A DNA stretch of 64,000 nt from Phyllobacterium chamaecytisi (GCF_020164455.1 NZ_JAIQWW010000005.1:1-64000); one strand, 5' to 3'. Positions 1 through 8,754 are shown, counted from the first letter of the stretch. The notes: a model not told the origin generated them from the sequence alone. Program-made: numbers and translations.

Positions 1-1
1 T

Positions 2-1339
2 GACGGTGGCCTCGACGATGATGTTCTCAGTGGTGGCAGTGGCAAAGACATTGTGCGCGGCGGCTCTGGTAACGATCAAGTGGCGGTTGATACCGATCAG
101 GTGGCCGACGTTTATGACGGCGGCGCTGGCGTCGATACGCTCGACTATACCGCAGTCCTGTACGGGAGCACGATCGATGTCGACGAAGGTACTGCATCCA
201 GCGCCGAGATTGGTGAGGACACGATTTCGAACTTCGAGGTTTTCATGGCCGGGGCGGGACAGGATGACATCCAAGGCAGCGATGCGGCCGAGGAGATCCA
301 TGGCAATGGCGGCGATGATCGGATTGAAGGCGGCGGAGGCGCTGACATCGTGTCAGGCGGCGAGGGCAACGATCATCTGTCTGATGGTTCGGGGCAAGAC
401 TCTGTAAGCGGCGGAGCCGGTAACGACACGGTCACAGCCGCCCTGGATATAGTCGATGATGCCTACGACGGCGGGGAAGGCATCGACACGCTCGATTATT
501 CGGCCGCCTTGATGACCGTGGTCATCGATGTCGTTGCCGCCAACGCCAGCGGCGCGGAAATCGGTACGGACAGCATTACCAATTTTGAGGTGATCAATGC
601 GGGTGCAGGAGCCGACGAAATCAGCGGCGGTACCGCCAGCGAAAGCATCTTCGGAAACGCCGGTGACGATATTATTGCCGGAGGCGGCGGTAACGACACT
701 TTATCGGGTGGCGCCGGCAATGACGTGATTGCAGATGGTGCAGGAGCAGATTGCGTTTTGGCTGGCACCGGCGACGATATCGTGCTGGCGGCGGCTGATG
801 GCAGCAACGACATTTACTCCGGTCAGGGTGGATCCGACACCCTCGACTATTCGCAGTCGGCGCAAGGCGTGCTTGTCGATTTGAACACGGGCGCAGCGAC
901 AGGTTTCGATATCGGGCACGACGTGATTTCCGGCTTCGAACAGGTGGTTGGGAGCACCGGCAACGATCACATGAACATCGGTACGACTGCCATGGTCCTC
1001 GAAGGCAATGGCGGTTCAGACACTTTCGAATTCCATATTCCGGAAGGGAGTTCCAGTGCCGAGGTCATCCACCAGATCCTTGACTTCATGGTTGGTGATC
1101 GCATCGAGATGTCCAGGTACGAGATCTTCGAAGATGTCATCGACAGTCTGGAAGATCGGTTCGAGGAAACCTACGGCGATGATGCCAACGCGCAACCGCT
1201 GCCGATCCGCGTTCGTCACGAAGGAACGGATGAACTGCAAAAGACGCTGATCGAGGTCGATATGGACCGCGATGAACACTATGAAATGACTATCAATCTG
1301 ACGGGTCATCACATGCTGATGGTCGTCGAAAACCCTTGA
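2..1339 (+). CDS. RTX-type calcium-binding repeat protein, C-terminal part (5' end outside window)
   Basis: The frame is open from base 2 with RTX-like sequence before the first internal Met, so the gene begins upstream of the window. The visible protein is rich in GGxGxDxI/L nonapeptides, the calcium-binding beta-roll of RTX proteins exported by type I secretion. Three modules beginning with DTLDY lie exactly 117 residues apart. The last 110 residues lack repeats and end in a hydrophobic stretch followed by VVENP, as expected of an uncleaved C-terminal type I secretion signal. The HlyD adaptor gene follows 36 bp downstream, supporting export of this protein. The biological role (adhesin, exopolysaccharide-modifying enzyme or other) cannot be told because any N-terminal domain is missing. 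Confidence 0.85.
   Translation, partial: DGGLDDDVLSGGSGKDIVRGGSGNDQVAVDTDQVADVYDGGAGVDTLDYTAVLYGSTIDVDEGTASSAEIGEDTISNFEVFMAGAGQDDIQGSDAAEEIHGNGGDDRIEGGGGADIVSGGEGNDHLSDGSGQDSVSGGAGNDTVTAALDIVDDAYDGGEGIDTLDYSAALMTVVIDVVAANASGAEIGTDSITNFEVINAGAGADEISGGTASESIFGNAGDDIIAGGGGNDTLSGGAGNDVIADGAGADCVLAGTGDDIVLAAADGSNDIYSGQGGSDTLDYSQSAQGVLVDLNTGAATGFDIGHDVISGFEQVVGSTGNDHMNIGTTAMVLEGNGGSDTFEFHIPEGSSSAEVIHQILDFMVGDRIEMSRYEIFEDVIDSLEDRFEETYGDDANAQPLPIRVRHEGTDELQKTLIEVDMDRDEHYEMTINLTGHHMLMVVENP
134..1012 (+). repeat. In-gene tandem repeat, 351-nt period, three units (third incomplete)
   Basis: DTLDY is encoded at 134, 485 and 836, exactly 351 nt apart each time. Each unit carries DTLDY(T/S), a spacer, an (E/D)IGxDxIxxFE block and two or three RTX nonapeptide runs. 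The third unit degenerates after about 60 residues. The strict period shows modular duplication of 117 residues rather than free expansion of nonapeptides. Confidence 0.85.
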
Positions 1340-1375
1340 GTGAAGACGTCGTTGTGACGCGAGTGGGAGTGAAAC

Positions 1376-2713
1376 ATGTTCGGGCGACAAAAACAAAAAG
1401 ACTTGGGCTTGGGACCTCAGATCGATTCTGAAAACAGTTTCGCTGTAGGGCCTCGGGTTGTCGCGGGTGTTACGCTTGGACTAATGCTTTTCGTCGGTGC
1501 GGGCGGCTGGGCGGCAACCGCACAGCTGACAGGGGCGATCATCGCGCCGGGCATGGTCAAGGTCGATCAGAACCTGAAGTCGATCCAGCACCGCGACGGC
1601 GGCATCATCAGCGAGATTGCAGTCAGGGAAGGTGACTTTGTCACGAAGGGTCAGGTCATGCTGCGGCTGGATGACGCCGAAACGCGTGCGGAACTTTCGA
1701 TTGTTCGCACCCAGCTGGTCGAACTGATGGCGAAACAGGCGCGGCTGATGGCCGAGCGCGACAATCTCGACGCCATCATGATGTCAGCGGAACTGAGCGC
1801 GCGAACCGGGGACTTTCCACATGTGTTCTTTGGTGAAAAGCGCATGTTTGACGGCAATCGTCAGAACCGCAAAAGCCAGAAGGAACAGCTGGTCCTTGGG
1901 ATCGATCAGCTTGGCGAGGAAATCAAGGGGCTTGAGTCGCAGCGCGATGCCAAGATCGACGAGATTGCGTTGGTCAAGACCGAACACGGCAAAATCAAGG
2001 GCTTGACAGACAAACGCCTCATCGAAACCTCGCGCAAATATATCATAGACCGCGAAATGGCGAAGCTCCTCGGCGAGCGGGGCGAGGTTGAAGCCAATAT
2101 CGCGCGCGCCAAAGCCCGCATGGGCGAAATCCGCCTGCAGATTATAGCCATCGATGAAACAGCACGCACCGAAGCACAGCGTGAACTGAGCGCAATCGAG
2201 CCAAAGCTCTCCGAACTCAGGGAACGGCGAGTGGCGATCGAGGACCGGCTCGCGCGCGCCGATATCCGCGCACCGCTCTCGGGTACTGTCAACGAACTCG
2301 CAGTCCACACCATCGGCGGTGTTATCACCCCGGCGGAGAAGCTGGTGACGCTTGTCCCCGCAGATGCTGCGTTGAAGATAGAGGCGAAACTGTCACCGAC
2401 TGATATCGACCAGGTTTTCGTTGGACAACCGGCAAAATTGCGCTTTTCGGCCTTCAACCAGCGTACCACGCCGGAACTGCATGGCCGTATCGCCTATGTT
2501 TCTGCGGCGACCAGCAGCGATCCCTCGACGGGCCAGGTCTATTATCTGGCCGACGTCATTGTACCATCGGACGAGCTCGAAAAGCTCGGCGACAGCAAGT
2601 TGTTGCCAGGTATGCCCGTGGAAGTCTTTGTTTCGACCGAAGAGCGTACAGCGATGTCCTTCCTGTCCAAGCCGCTCGCCGATCAGTTCAGCCGAGCCTT
2701 CCGTGAGCAGTAG
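1376..2713 (+). CDS. HlyD-family type I secretion membrane fusion protein
   Basis: This is a 445-residue periplasmic adaptor that would link an inner-membrane ABC exporter to a TolC-type outer-membrane channel. It has one N-terminal membrane segment (about residues 27-47), the first half of a barrel-sandwich (lipoyl-like) domain (about 55-95), a long charged alpha-helical hairpin (about 100-280), the second half of the sandwich, and a C-terminal beta-barrel. Length and order match the PrtE/PrsE/HlyD family. A GGGAG ribosome site precedes the ATG. It follows the RTX gene and is probably in its operon. No ABC exporter or TolC gene follows, so the exporter gene must lie upstream of the window or elsewhere. 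Confidence 0.9.
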   Translation: MFGRQKQKDLGLGPQIDSENSFAVGPRVVAGVTLGLMLFVGAGGWAATAQLTGAIIAPGMVKVDQNLKSIQHRDGGIISEIAVREGDFVTKGQVMLRLDDAETRAELSIVRTQLVELMAKQARLMAERDNLDAIMMSAELSARTGDFPHVFFGEKRMFDGNRQNRKSQKEQLVLGIDQLGEEIKGLESQRDAKIDEIALVKTEHGKIKGLTDKRLIETSRKYIIDREMAKLLGERGEVEANIARAKARMGEIRLQIIAIDETARTEAQRELSAIEPKLSELRERRVAIEDRLARADIRAPLSGTVNELAVHTIGGVITPAEKLVTLVPADAALKIEAKLSPTDIDQVFVGQPAKLRFSAFNQRTTPELHGRIAYVSAATSSDPSTGQVYYLADVIVPSDELEKLGDSKLLPGMPVEVFVSTEERTAMSFLSKPLADQFSRAFREQ

Positions 2714-2818
2714 CGAGACTGGGGATATAAGCGGCATTCGCGAGATTCGGTTTCCGTCGCGGGTGCCTCTTGTTAAGGGCATATTCGATTGCTAAACCCC
2801 TTCAAAAGGGGATTCGCT

Positions 2819-3745
2819 ATGCCACCAATCAACCTAGCAATTGTCGGCGTTGGTAAAATTGCCCGCGATCAGCACCTGCCTTCAATTGCGGGCAATCCAG
2901 ACTTGCAGCTTGTCGCTGCGGCAAGCCGTAACGGCGCGGTCGAGGGCATTCCGAATTTTCCGACGATAGAGGCGATGCTTGACGCCGTCCCCTTCATCGA
3001 CGCGGTGTCCCTCTGCATGCCTCCTCAGTTCCGCTACGATGCTGCTTACAAAGCGCTCTGTGCAGGCAAGCATGTCTTTCTTGAAAAGCCGCCTGGAGCA
3101 ACGCTGAGCGAGGTCGCTGACCTGGAGGCTCTTGCCATCGAGAAGGGTGTTTCACTTTTCGCCAGCTGGCATTCCCGATATGCCGCTGCCGTTGAAGCTG
3201 CAAAGTCGTTCTTGGCATCAACAAATATCCAAAGCGTTCACGTCGTCTGGAAAGAAGACGTTCGCCACTGGCATCCCAATCAGGATTGGGTATGGCAAGC
3301 CGGCGGTCTCGGTGTCTTCGACCCCGGCATAAATGCGCTATCGATCATAACGCATATTTTGCCAACCGGCATTTTTCTCAGAAACGCGACGCTGGAATTT
3401 CCGGAAAACAAACATGCACCAATTGCAGCCGATCTTAATTTCACGAACAGTGACAATATTTCTGTCCACGCGGAATTCGATTGGCGGCAACTAGGCGAGC
3501 AAACGTGGGACATTGTTGCCGAAACGTCTGCTGGAAAGATGGTTCTGGCTGAAGGCGGTTCAAAGCTCACCATCAACGATACGGTTGTTCCAGTTTCATC
3601 GGAGACGGAATACGCAGCTCTTTACCGTCAATTTGCCAGGCTAGTCAAAAATGGAGAATCCGACGTCGATCTAGCGCCGCTTCGGCATGTCGCCGACTCG
3701 TTCATGCTCGGCAAACGTGTCTTCGTTGCAGCCTTCCACGATTAG
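2819..3745 (+). CDS. Gfo/Idh/MocA oxidoreductase, probable D-galactose / L-arabinose 1-dehydrogenase
   Basis: The 308-residue protein has an N-terminal Rossmann fold with GVGKIARDQH (10-19) and the family EKP motif (89-91) carrying the catalytic lysine, then a C-terminal Gfo-type beta-sheet domain. The overall sequence (LEKPPGAT, WKEDVRHWHP, GLGVFDPGINALS) recalls the Azospirillum L-arabinose/D-galactose 1-dehydrogenase, which oxidises the sugar to its lactone with NAD(P)+ in the non-phosphorylating pathway. The start at 2819 is chosen for the AGGGGA site 7 nt upstream and because the Rossmann motif begins directly after it; an ATG-equivalent 30 nt earlier has no such site. No other sugar pathway gene is adjacent. 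Substrate is inferred from remembered similarity. Confidence 0.8.
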   Translation: MPPINLAIVGVGKIARDQHLPSIAGNPDLQLVAAASRNGAVEGIPNFPTIEAMLDAVPFIDAVSLCMPPQFRYDAAYKALCAGKHVFLEKPPGATLSEVADLEALAIEKGVSLFASWHSRYAAAVEAAKSFLASTNIQSVHVVWKEDVRHWHPNQDWVWQAGGLGVFDPGINALSIITHILPTGIFLRNATLEFPENKHAPIAADLNFTNSDNISVHAEFDWRQLGEQTWDIVAETSAGKMVLAEGGSKLTINDTVVPVSSETEYAALYRQFARLVKNGESDVDLAPLRHVADSFMLGKRVFVAAFHD

Positions 3746-3897
3746 CATCAGACGCAATCTGTCCGATACCGTTGGAGCTGATCCTGCAGAAACCGATTTG
3801 TGTATGGGAAATGCGGAAGGCTTCGTGTGCCCGGTTACGGCGCTCACATAGCGCGAACAAAATCAAACCATATTTCAGCGGGATTTTATCATTCAAC

Positions 3898-3915
3898 CCA
3901 TGAACATTTTCATGG
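3898..3915. promoter_or_regulatory. Inverted repeat upstream of secreted-protein gene
   Basis: CCATGAA and TTCATGG form a perfect 7-bp inverted repeat with a 4-nt spacer, 55 bp before the start at 3970. The surrounding 225-bp gap (3746-3969) has no gene that I can support. It may be an operator; no protein is known to bind it. Confidence 0.3.
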
Positions 3916-3969
3916 TTAGCGCATTTCAATTCGTACCTGCCGAACAGGCGTCGAGCAAGGATTGCAACC

Positions 3970-4938
3970 ATGAAGAAGTTCGTTACCGCAGCCATCATCT
4001 GTGCCGCCTTTTCCAGCGAAGCAAATGCCGTTGATGACAAAACGCGGGATGCCATTCAGGCGCTTAAATTTACGAAGGCAAGCGCGTATGCAAAAGCCAT
4101 CGACCAGTATTGCTTTGCCGATCATCCATTTGCCACTCAACCCCTCGCCGATGCCGCCGCGCAAGAAGCGGAATTCCGCCAGGAAATGAATGGGAATGAA
4201 CAAGCTACGGACATTATTGCAGACGCCGACCGTTCCGCAGCGGAACATTTGAAAGTCGATCAATCGGCCTGCGCGCCGGCCGCTACTTTCGTCGACGGTG
4301 TCGCAGCGACGATTGAGGACTCAAAGCAGCACATGGCGGCCATCAAGCAGACGTTCGCCGATGCGAACGCGGCCGAGCAAAAGGCTGCGCAGGCCGAAAA
4401 GCGGTCCGCTACTTGCCATGACCTGCAATCGAGCGCCGACGCTGCTGGCCTCGAGGATCTGGTCTCCAAACGCATGGCGCTCCTTGACTGTGCCGACGTG
4501 CTGGGCGTTGACAACATTGCCAAGGTTGACACGCGAATTGAAAAGCTACGAGCCGACCAAGAAGCCACTGACGATGCGAAGCAGAAGCAAGCCGCCGATG
4601 CAAAGGCAACGGCCGCGGCCGCCGACGCGAAAAGAACTGCCGAAGTTGCAGCAAACATGGCAAAGCCTGCCATCAAGCCAGCGGTCAAACCCGCAGCTGA
4701 GATGACTTTCGTCGGCAGGTGGGATCAGATTGACGGTAACTGCCGAGGCAGACTCTGGGATTTCAATACAAGGACATATGACGGAACGCCTATCAGGAAT
4801 GTCGAACGAAATGGCAACAGCTACCGGGTAGAATTGAGCGATGGCTATGCCTTCGAGCTCCGGGATGTGACAAAAAAAAACCTCACCTGGTATTCGCTCG
4901 AAAGCGGCGACAGCTTTCGCTTGAAACGCTGCAGATAA
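3970..4938 (+). CDS. Exported protein of unknown function, helical with C-terminal beta domain
   Basis: I do not recognise this 322-residue protein. It has a short N-terminal signal peptide with likely cleavage near residue 20 (EANA/VDD). The middle (about 25-245) is Ala/Lys/Asp-rich, predicted helical and partly coiled coil, with scattered cysteines that could pair in the periplasm. An Ala-Lys-Pro linker (about 230-245) leads to a C-terminal domain of about 75 residues containing FVGRWDQIDGNCRGRLW and ending in Cys-Arg, which looks like a small beta-barrel of the lysozyme-inhibitor type, though that is only an impression. An AAGGA ribosome site precedes the ATG. It stands alone between a sugar dehydrogenase and a stress-promoter gene. 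Confidence 0.7.
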   Translation: MKKFVTAAIICAAFSSEANAVDDKTRDAIQALKFTKASAYAKAIDQYCFADHPFATQPLADAAAQEAEFRQEMNGNEQATDIIADADRSAAEHLKVDQSACAPAATFVDGVAATIEDSKQHMAAIKQTFADANAAEQKAAQAEKRSATCHDLQSSADAAGLEDLVSKRMALLDCADVLGVDNIAKVDTRIEKLRADQEATDDAKQKQAADAKATAAAADAKRTAEVAANMAKPAIKPAVKPAAEMTFVGRWDQIDGNCRGRLWDFNTRTYDGTPIRNVERNGNSYRVELSDGYAFELRDVTKKNLTWYSLESGDSFRLKRCR

Positions 4939-5001
4939 GTCTGGTTAGCAATCACGCCTCGTATTTTGGCTTAGGCGCAATCCAGCATTTTCCCAAAAGT
5001 T

Positions 5002-5026
5002 GGAACCCCGCCCCTTGGTGAACGTT
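5002..5026 (+). promoter_or_regulatory. Sigma-EcfG promoter of the PepSY-like gene
   Basis: GGAAC (5002-5006), 16 bases, then CGTT (5023-5026) matches the alphaproteobacterial general-stress promoter exactly. It ends 50 nt before the start codon at 5076. This is the only perfect site outside the stress island at 17-27.5 kb. Confidence 0.85.
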
Positions 5027-5075
5027 AACCTTATCAAATGGGCGGGATATTTGATTTGAAAAAAGGAAGACTGTT

Positions 5076-5393
5076 ATGTTGAAAAAAATCCTTATCGTCG
5101 GAGCAACGGCGTTAATCGCCATAACATCGGCTCCCCAAGCCTTTGCTCAGTCCATCCAGATTGGCCCTGACGGTGTTCGGCTACAAGAGCCACGGCCGGA
5201 ACGGGATTATCGCCGTTTTTCGGACATCAGTGAGCGCGAAGCCGTGCGTATCGCCAGAAGCGAAGGTCTTCGCGACGTTGACGACGTAAGACGCACGAGG
5301 TCAAGATTCGTCGTTGAGGGTATAGATCGCCGCGGAAACGATATGCGCGTCAGTGTGGATCGCCGTACTGGTGACGTCCTTTCCGTGCAATAA
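5076..5393 (+). CDS. Exported PepSY-like small protein, general-stress controlled
   Basis: The 105-residue product has a clear signal peptide (AFA/QS near residue 24) and a single small domain (about 45-105) with the PepSY-like pattern: a helix containing ISEREAVRIARSEG followed by beta strands and RRTGDVLSV. PepSY domains are often inhibitory or binding modules in the periplasm. The ribosome site is AAAGGAAG. It is monocistronic, with a perfect sigma-EcfG promoter upstream and a hairpin terminator right behind it, so I infer expression under starvation or stress. The binding partner is unknown. Confidence 0.8.
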   Translation: MLKKILIVGATALIAITSAPQAFAQSIQIGPDGVRLQEPRPERDYRRFSDISEREAVRIARSEGLRDVDDVRRTRSRFVVEGIDRRGNDMRVSVDRRTGDVLSVQ

Positions 5394-5408
5394 GCGCTGA
5401 ACCTGACG

Positions 5409-5438
5409 AAAGCCCGTCGCCGCAAGTGGCGGGCTTTT
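5409..5438. terminator. Rho-independent terminator, probably bidirectional
   Basis: AAAGCCCG and CGGGCTTT form an 8-bp stem followed by a short T run on the + strand and A run on the other. It sits between the convergent genes ending at 5393 (+) and 5459 (-) and can serve both. Confidence 0.85.
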
Positions 5439-5458
5439 CCATGCCGACAGTCGGTCGC

Positions 5459-5755
5459 TTAGTAGGCTGATGTATCGCCATAGTCTTCAGTGAGATCATA
5501 TAGACGCGACAGTTCCAGCTCGACTGCGGTGAAGAATGCTCCGACCTGCTCATCCTGTTCGTCCTCTTTGACCCCAATCCGCTCAAGATGCCGAAACAGC
5601 GTATCGGCAATCTGGTTACGATAGGCTTCCGCCTGCCGATCGGTAGCCTTTTCCATCAGTTTCGCCGCCACGTCGCGAATCTTCGCCACACGCTTTGTCA
5701 GTGGGAACGCAATGATCTGACATGGGATCGGGGATTCAGCTTCGAACATACTCAT
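5459..5755 (-). CDS. Small cytoplasmic protein, DUF6074-like
   Basis: A 98-residue acidic protein without membrane segments or signal. The N-terminal IIAFPLTKRVAKIRDVA followed by a helical stretch with RNQIADTLFRHLERIGV resembles the short DUF6074 proteins common in rhizobia, whose function is unknown. The start has a GGGAAGAG ribosome site. It is transcribed away from the gene at 6001, from which it is separated by a 245-bp AT-rich gap containing tandem palindromes. Family assignment is from memory. Confidence 0.6.
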   Translation of the reverse strand: MSMFEAESPIPCQIIAFPLTKRVAKIRDVAAKLMEKATDRQAEAYRNQIADTLFRHLERIGVKEDEQDEQVGAFFTAVELELSRLYDLTEDYGDTSAY

Positions 5756-5870
5756 ACTCTTCCCAGTTCGGCAACGCCGCGCTTACAATTGATTCGCCCA
5801 ACGATAAGGCGAAGGTTCCTAACAATGTGTTCAGCTATGTCCGGTCATGCCGTGTGGAACGCTCTGATTG

Positions 5871-5894
5871 GTTACGTAACAAGTTATGTAACAA
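5871..5894. promoter_or_regulatory. Tandem palindromic 12-mers, candidate operator
   Basis: GTTACGTAACAA is followed directly by GTTATGTAACAA. The first contains the perfect 10-bp palindrome GTTACGTAAC and the second differs at one base. They lie in the divergent gap between the genes starting at 5755 (-) and 6001 (+). The exact palindrome recurs at 7025-7034 inside the SDR gene, and TACGTAAC occurs again 20 bp before that gene (6470-6477). Confidence 0.45.
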
Positions 5895-6000
5895 GCCAGC
5901 GAACAGATTGTGTGTAACGAAACCACAATGTTGCCCGCTACGGCACGCATGCTTATTCAGGTTCGTGTAAAGTGATTCGCATTCGTTACGGCATTAACCC

Positions 6001-6423
6001 ATGACACTCAGTAATGCAGAGAGGCAGAGACGGCACCGCGAGCGGCAGAAGCAAAAGCTTGCCGTGGCTGCACCGGATCTCTCTATGCAGTACGAGAATG
6101 TCGGTGCTGATCTGCGCGACAAACTATATGCGCTTATCGACGCTGAAAATGGGCGGCGCGAACGCGCCGTAACACTTCTTGGACCGACGGATTTCCGCAG
6201 GGTCATTCTCGACATTGCTCTAAACGAAAATCGCTCGGGTATCGCCGACAGCGCGCGAATGGTCTTGCTCAAAGCTCTCAGTATGGGCGAAAGCTCGGAA
6301 AAGGAGATTCTCGACGCGCGCCGGCAAAAGGATGCCTTCGCCGAGCGAAAGTCTGACTTGCGCGACTCGAAGGAACAAGTGACGCCGCTTGCGCATTATT
6401 TGCGTGTTCCGAATTTCGGCTGA
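6001..6423 (+). CDS. Small basic protein of unknown function
   Basis: I do not recognise this 140-residue protein. It opens with a strongly basic helix (AERQRRHRERQKQK) of the kind seen in short rhizobial and phage-like DNA-associated proteins, followed by an acidic/helical middle and a polar C-terminus. There is no membrane segment or signal peptide. No clear ribosome site is visible before the ATG, so initiation is uncertain. It lies downstream of tandem palindromes that might regulate it. Confidence 0.55.
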   Translation: MTLSNAERQRRHRERQKQKLAVAAPDLSMQYENVGADLRDKLYALIDAENGRRERAVTLLGPTDFRRVILDIALNENRSGIADSARMVLLKALSMGESSEKEILDARRQKDAFAERKSDLRDSKEQVTPLAHYLRVPNFG

Positions 6424-6494
6424 TCAAATGTTACTGTTCTCATGTTCCGTTAGCTTGCCGCGATAGCGCTACGTAACGATAAAGGACGAATTCC

Positions 6495-7343
6495 ATGGCA
6501 CATCCTGCCTTTTCACCTTCCCATGTAGCCGTAGTCACAGGAGGCGCATCCGGTATCGGCCTTGCAGCTGCAAAACGCTTCACCTCCATGGGTTTAAAGG
6601 TCGCTATTGCTGATCTAGCAGGTGAAAAACTCGACCGGGCTTATGCGGCGGTTTCTGAACTCGCCAGCACCGGTGATGATGTCATCGCTGTCGCCACAGA
6701 CGTGACCAACGTCGAAGATCTGCGCAAACTGCAGCAGACGGTCAATGATCGATTTGGCAGCGTTGCCGTCCTCATGAACAATGCAGGCATCCAGCCTGGC
6801 AGCAGCGTTTTCGATCCAGATCACTGGGACAGGATCATCGCCGTAAACATGTTCGGCATCATCCGCGGCAGCCAGGTTCTTGGCCCGGACATGATCCGGC
6901 GAGGCAAGCCTGGCCTCATCATCAACACAGGCTCCAAGCAGGGCATAACCACTCCGCCTGGCGATCCTGCTTACAATGTCTCGAAATCGGGCGTAAAGAC
7001 CTTCACTGAAGCCTTGCAGCATGAGTTACGTAACACGAAGGACTGTCACGTAACGGCTCATCTGTTCATTCCGGGTTTTGTCTATACGCCTTTGACTGCA
7101 GGAGACCGCACGGAAAAGCCAGCTGGCGCGTGGACGCCGGAACAAACGGTCGATTTTATGCTGGAGCGTGTATCAGCCGGTGATTTTTATATCCTTTGCC
7201 CGGACAACGATGTTGCCCGCAACCTCGATGAGCGGCGCATCCTCTGGGCAGCCAACGACATTATCAGGAACCGTCCACCCCTATCGCGTTGGCATCCGGA
7301 CTATCAGACCGAATTCGCTGATTTTCTTAATCAGGATATCTGA
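6495..7343 (+). CDS. Short-chain dehydrogenase/reductase (SDR)
   Basis: The 282-residue protein is a classical SDR: nucleotide-binding TGGASGIG near residues 15-22, NNAG near 95-98, catalytic serine in INTGSKQG and the YxxxK pair in AYNVSKSG. It should oxidise or reduce a small alcohol or carbonyl compound with NAD(P)(H). The C-terminal 40 residues are longer than the minimal SDR core. An AAAGGA site precedes the ATG. Flanking genes give no pathway, so the substrate is open. Confidence 0.85.
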   Translation: MAHPAFSPSHVAVVTGGASGIGLAAAKRFTSMGLKVAIADLAGEKLDRAYAAVSELASTGDDVIAVATDVTNVEDLRKLQQTVNDRFGSVAVLMNNAGIQPGSSVFDPDHWDRIIAVNMFGIIRGSQVLGPDMIRRGKPGLIINTGSKQGITTPPGDPAYNVSKSGVKTFTEALQHELRNTKDCHVTAHLFIPGFVYTPLTAGDRTEKPAGAWTPEQTVDFMLERVSAGDFYILCPDNDVARNLDERRILWAANDIIRNRPPLSRWHPDYQTEFADFLNQDI

Positions 7344-7483
7344 CCCGCTAGTCCTGAAACACAGTCCCGGACATTGTGGATCCATCAAATTGCGAAAGGT
7401 AATTCCAAAATCGGTCGCTTGATACCGGGACTAATCCGGTTCTATGCTGAGGAAAGCCCTTCATTGACCAAGTTGGATTCATA

Positions 7484-8734
7484 ATGACCTCATCTCCCCA
7501 AATCCCCGCAGTCGATCCCGTCAAGCTCGATCGTCTGGCGGAAGTAGCTATCAAAATTGGCTTGCAGTTGCAGCCCGGACAAGATCTCCTGATTACCGCC
7601 CCGCTTGCCGCAGTTCCCCTGGTGCGGCGGATCACAGAACATGCCTACAAGGCAGGAGCCGCTCTCGTTACATCGCTATACAGCGACGAAGAAGCCACCC
7701 TTATGCGCTATCGCAACGCGCCGGACGAAAGTTTCGATCGCGCCACAGGCTGGCTGTTTGAGGGCATGGCGAAAGCCTTTTCTGCCAATACAGCTCGGCT
7801 TGCAGTTGCCGGTGACAATCCGATGCTGCTCTCATCGGAGGACCCGGAGAAGGTCTCCCGCGCAAACCGGGCACAGTCACGCGCTTATCAGCCTGCGTTG
7901 GAAAAAATCACCAATTTCGAAGTCAACTGGAACATCGTTTCGTACCCGAATCCATCCTGGGCGAAGCAAGTATTTCCCGATCAGGATCCCGAAGTGGCTA
8001 TAACCATGCTCGCTAATGCAATTTTTGCGGCGTCGCGTGTCGATCTGGACGATCCTGTCAGCGCCTGGCGTGATCACAACGCCGCCTTGCGTAAGCGCAC
8101 AAAATGGCTGAACGAGCGCACTTTCTCGGCACTGCATTTCAAAGGACCGGGCACGGACCTCACAGTTGGCCTCGCAGATGAACATGAATGGCATGGTGGT
8201 GCTTCGGTTGCGAAGAATGGCATAACCTGCAACCCGAATATTCCCACCGAAGAAGTTTTCACGACACCCCACGCACTGCGGGTCAATGGCCATGTTTCGA
8301 GCACCAAGCCACTTTCCCACCAGGGCACGCTCATCGAAAATATCCAGGTTCGCTTCGAAGGTGGCAGGATTGTCGAAGCCAAGGCGACGCGGGGCGAAGA
8401 AGTCTTCAACAAGGTGCTTGGCACTGACGAGGGCGCACGTCGTCTCGGCGAAGTGGCGCTTGTCCCTCATTCCTCCCCGATTTCAGCATCGGGCCTGTTG
8501 TTCTTCAACACACTTTTCGATGAAAACGCTGCAAGCCACATCGCGCTCGGCCAATGCTATTCGAAATGCTTCGTCAATGGCGGCGAGCTGACGACCGATG
8601 AAGTTGCAGCGCGTGGTGGTAATAAGAGCCTCATTCATATCGACTGGATGATCGGCTCTGGCGAGATCGATGTAGACGGCATCAACAAGGACGGTTCGGC
8701 TGTGCCCGTGATGCGCAAGGGCGAATGGGTTTGA
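7484..8734 (+). CDS. M29-family aminopeptidase
   Basis: The 416-residue protein matches the thermophilic aminopeptidase (M29, AmpS/PepS) family, metal-dependent cytoplasmic enzymes that remove N-terminal amino acids. The expected metal-site segments are visible in order: NIPTEEVFTTP, FDENAASHIALG and LIHIDWMIG, giving the Glu-Glu-His-His-Asp set. Length fits the family. It stands 140 bp after the SDR and is closed by a strong terminator. Confidence 0.9.
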   Translation: MTSSPQIPAVDPVKLDRLAEVAIKIGLQLQPGQDLLITAPLAAVPLVRRITEHAYKAGAALVTSLYSDEEATLMRYRNAPDESFDRATGWLFEGMAKAFSANTARLAVAGDNPMLLSSEDPEKVSRANRAQSRAYQPALEKITNFEVNWNIVSYPNPSWAKQVFPDQDPEVAITMLANAIFAASRVDLDDPVSAWRDHNAALRKRTKWLNERTFSALHFKGPGTDLTVGLADEHEWHGGASVAKNGITCNPNIPTEEVFTTPHALRVNGHVSSTKPLSHQGTLIENIQVRFEGGRIVEAKATRGEEVFNKVLGTDEGARRLGEVALVPHSSPISASGLLFFNTLFDENAASHIALGQCYSKCFVNGGELTTDEVAARGGNKSLIHIDWMIGSGEIDVDGINKDGSAVPVMRKGEWV

Positions 8735-8754
8735 TCGTTGACTTCATAAAAACA

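Noticed and set aside
53-1012. RTX-coding tandem repeats considered as a CRISPR or non-coding satellite
   Set aside because: Period 351 nt, in frame, coding for Gly/Asp-rich nonapeptides; no short direct repeats with unique spacers.
5588-5970. Two + strand frames across the DUF6074-like gene and its upstream gap
   Set aside because: No ribosome site, odd composition, and they run through the minus-strand gene and the tandem palindromes.
7267-7290. GGAAC-N15-CGTT near the end of the SDR gene
   Set aside because: The spacer is one base short, it lies inside a coding region and about 190 nt before the next start; probably chance.
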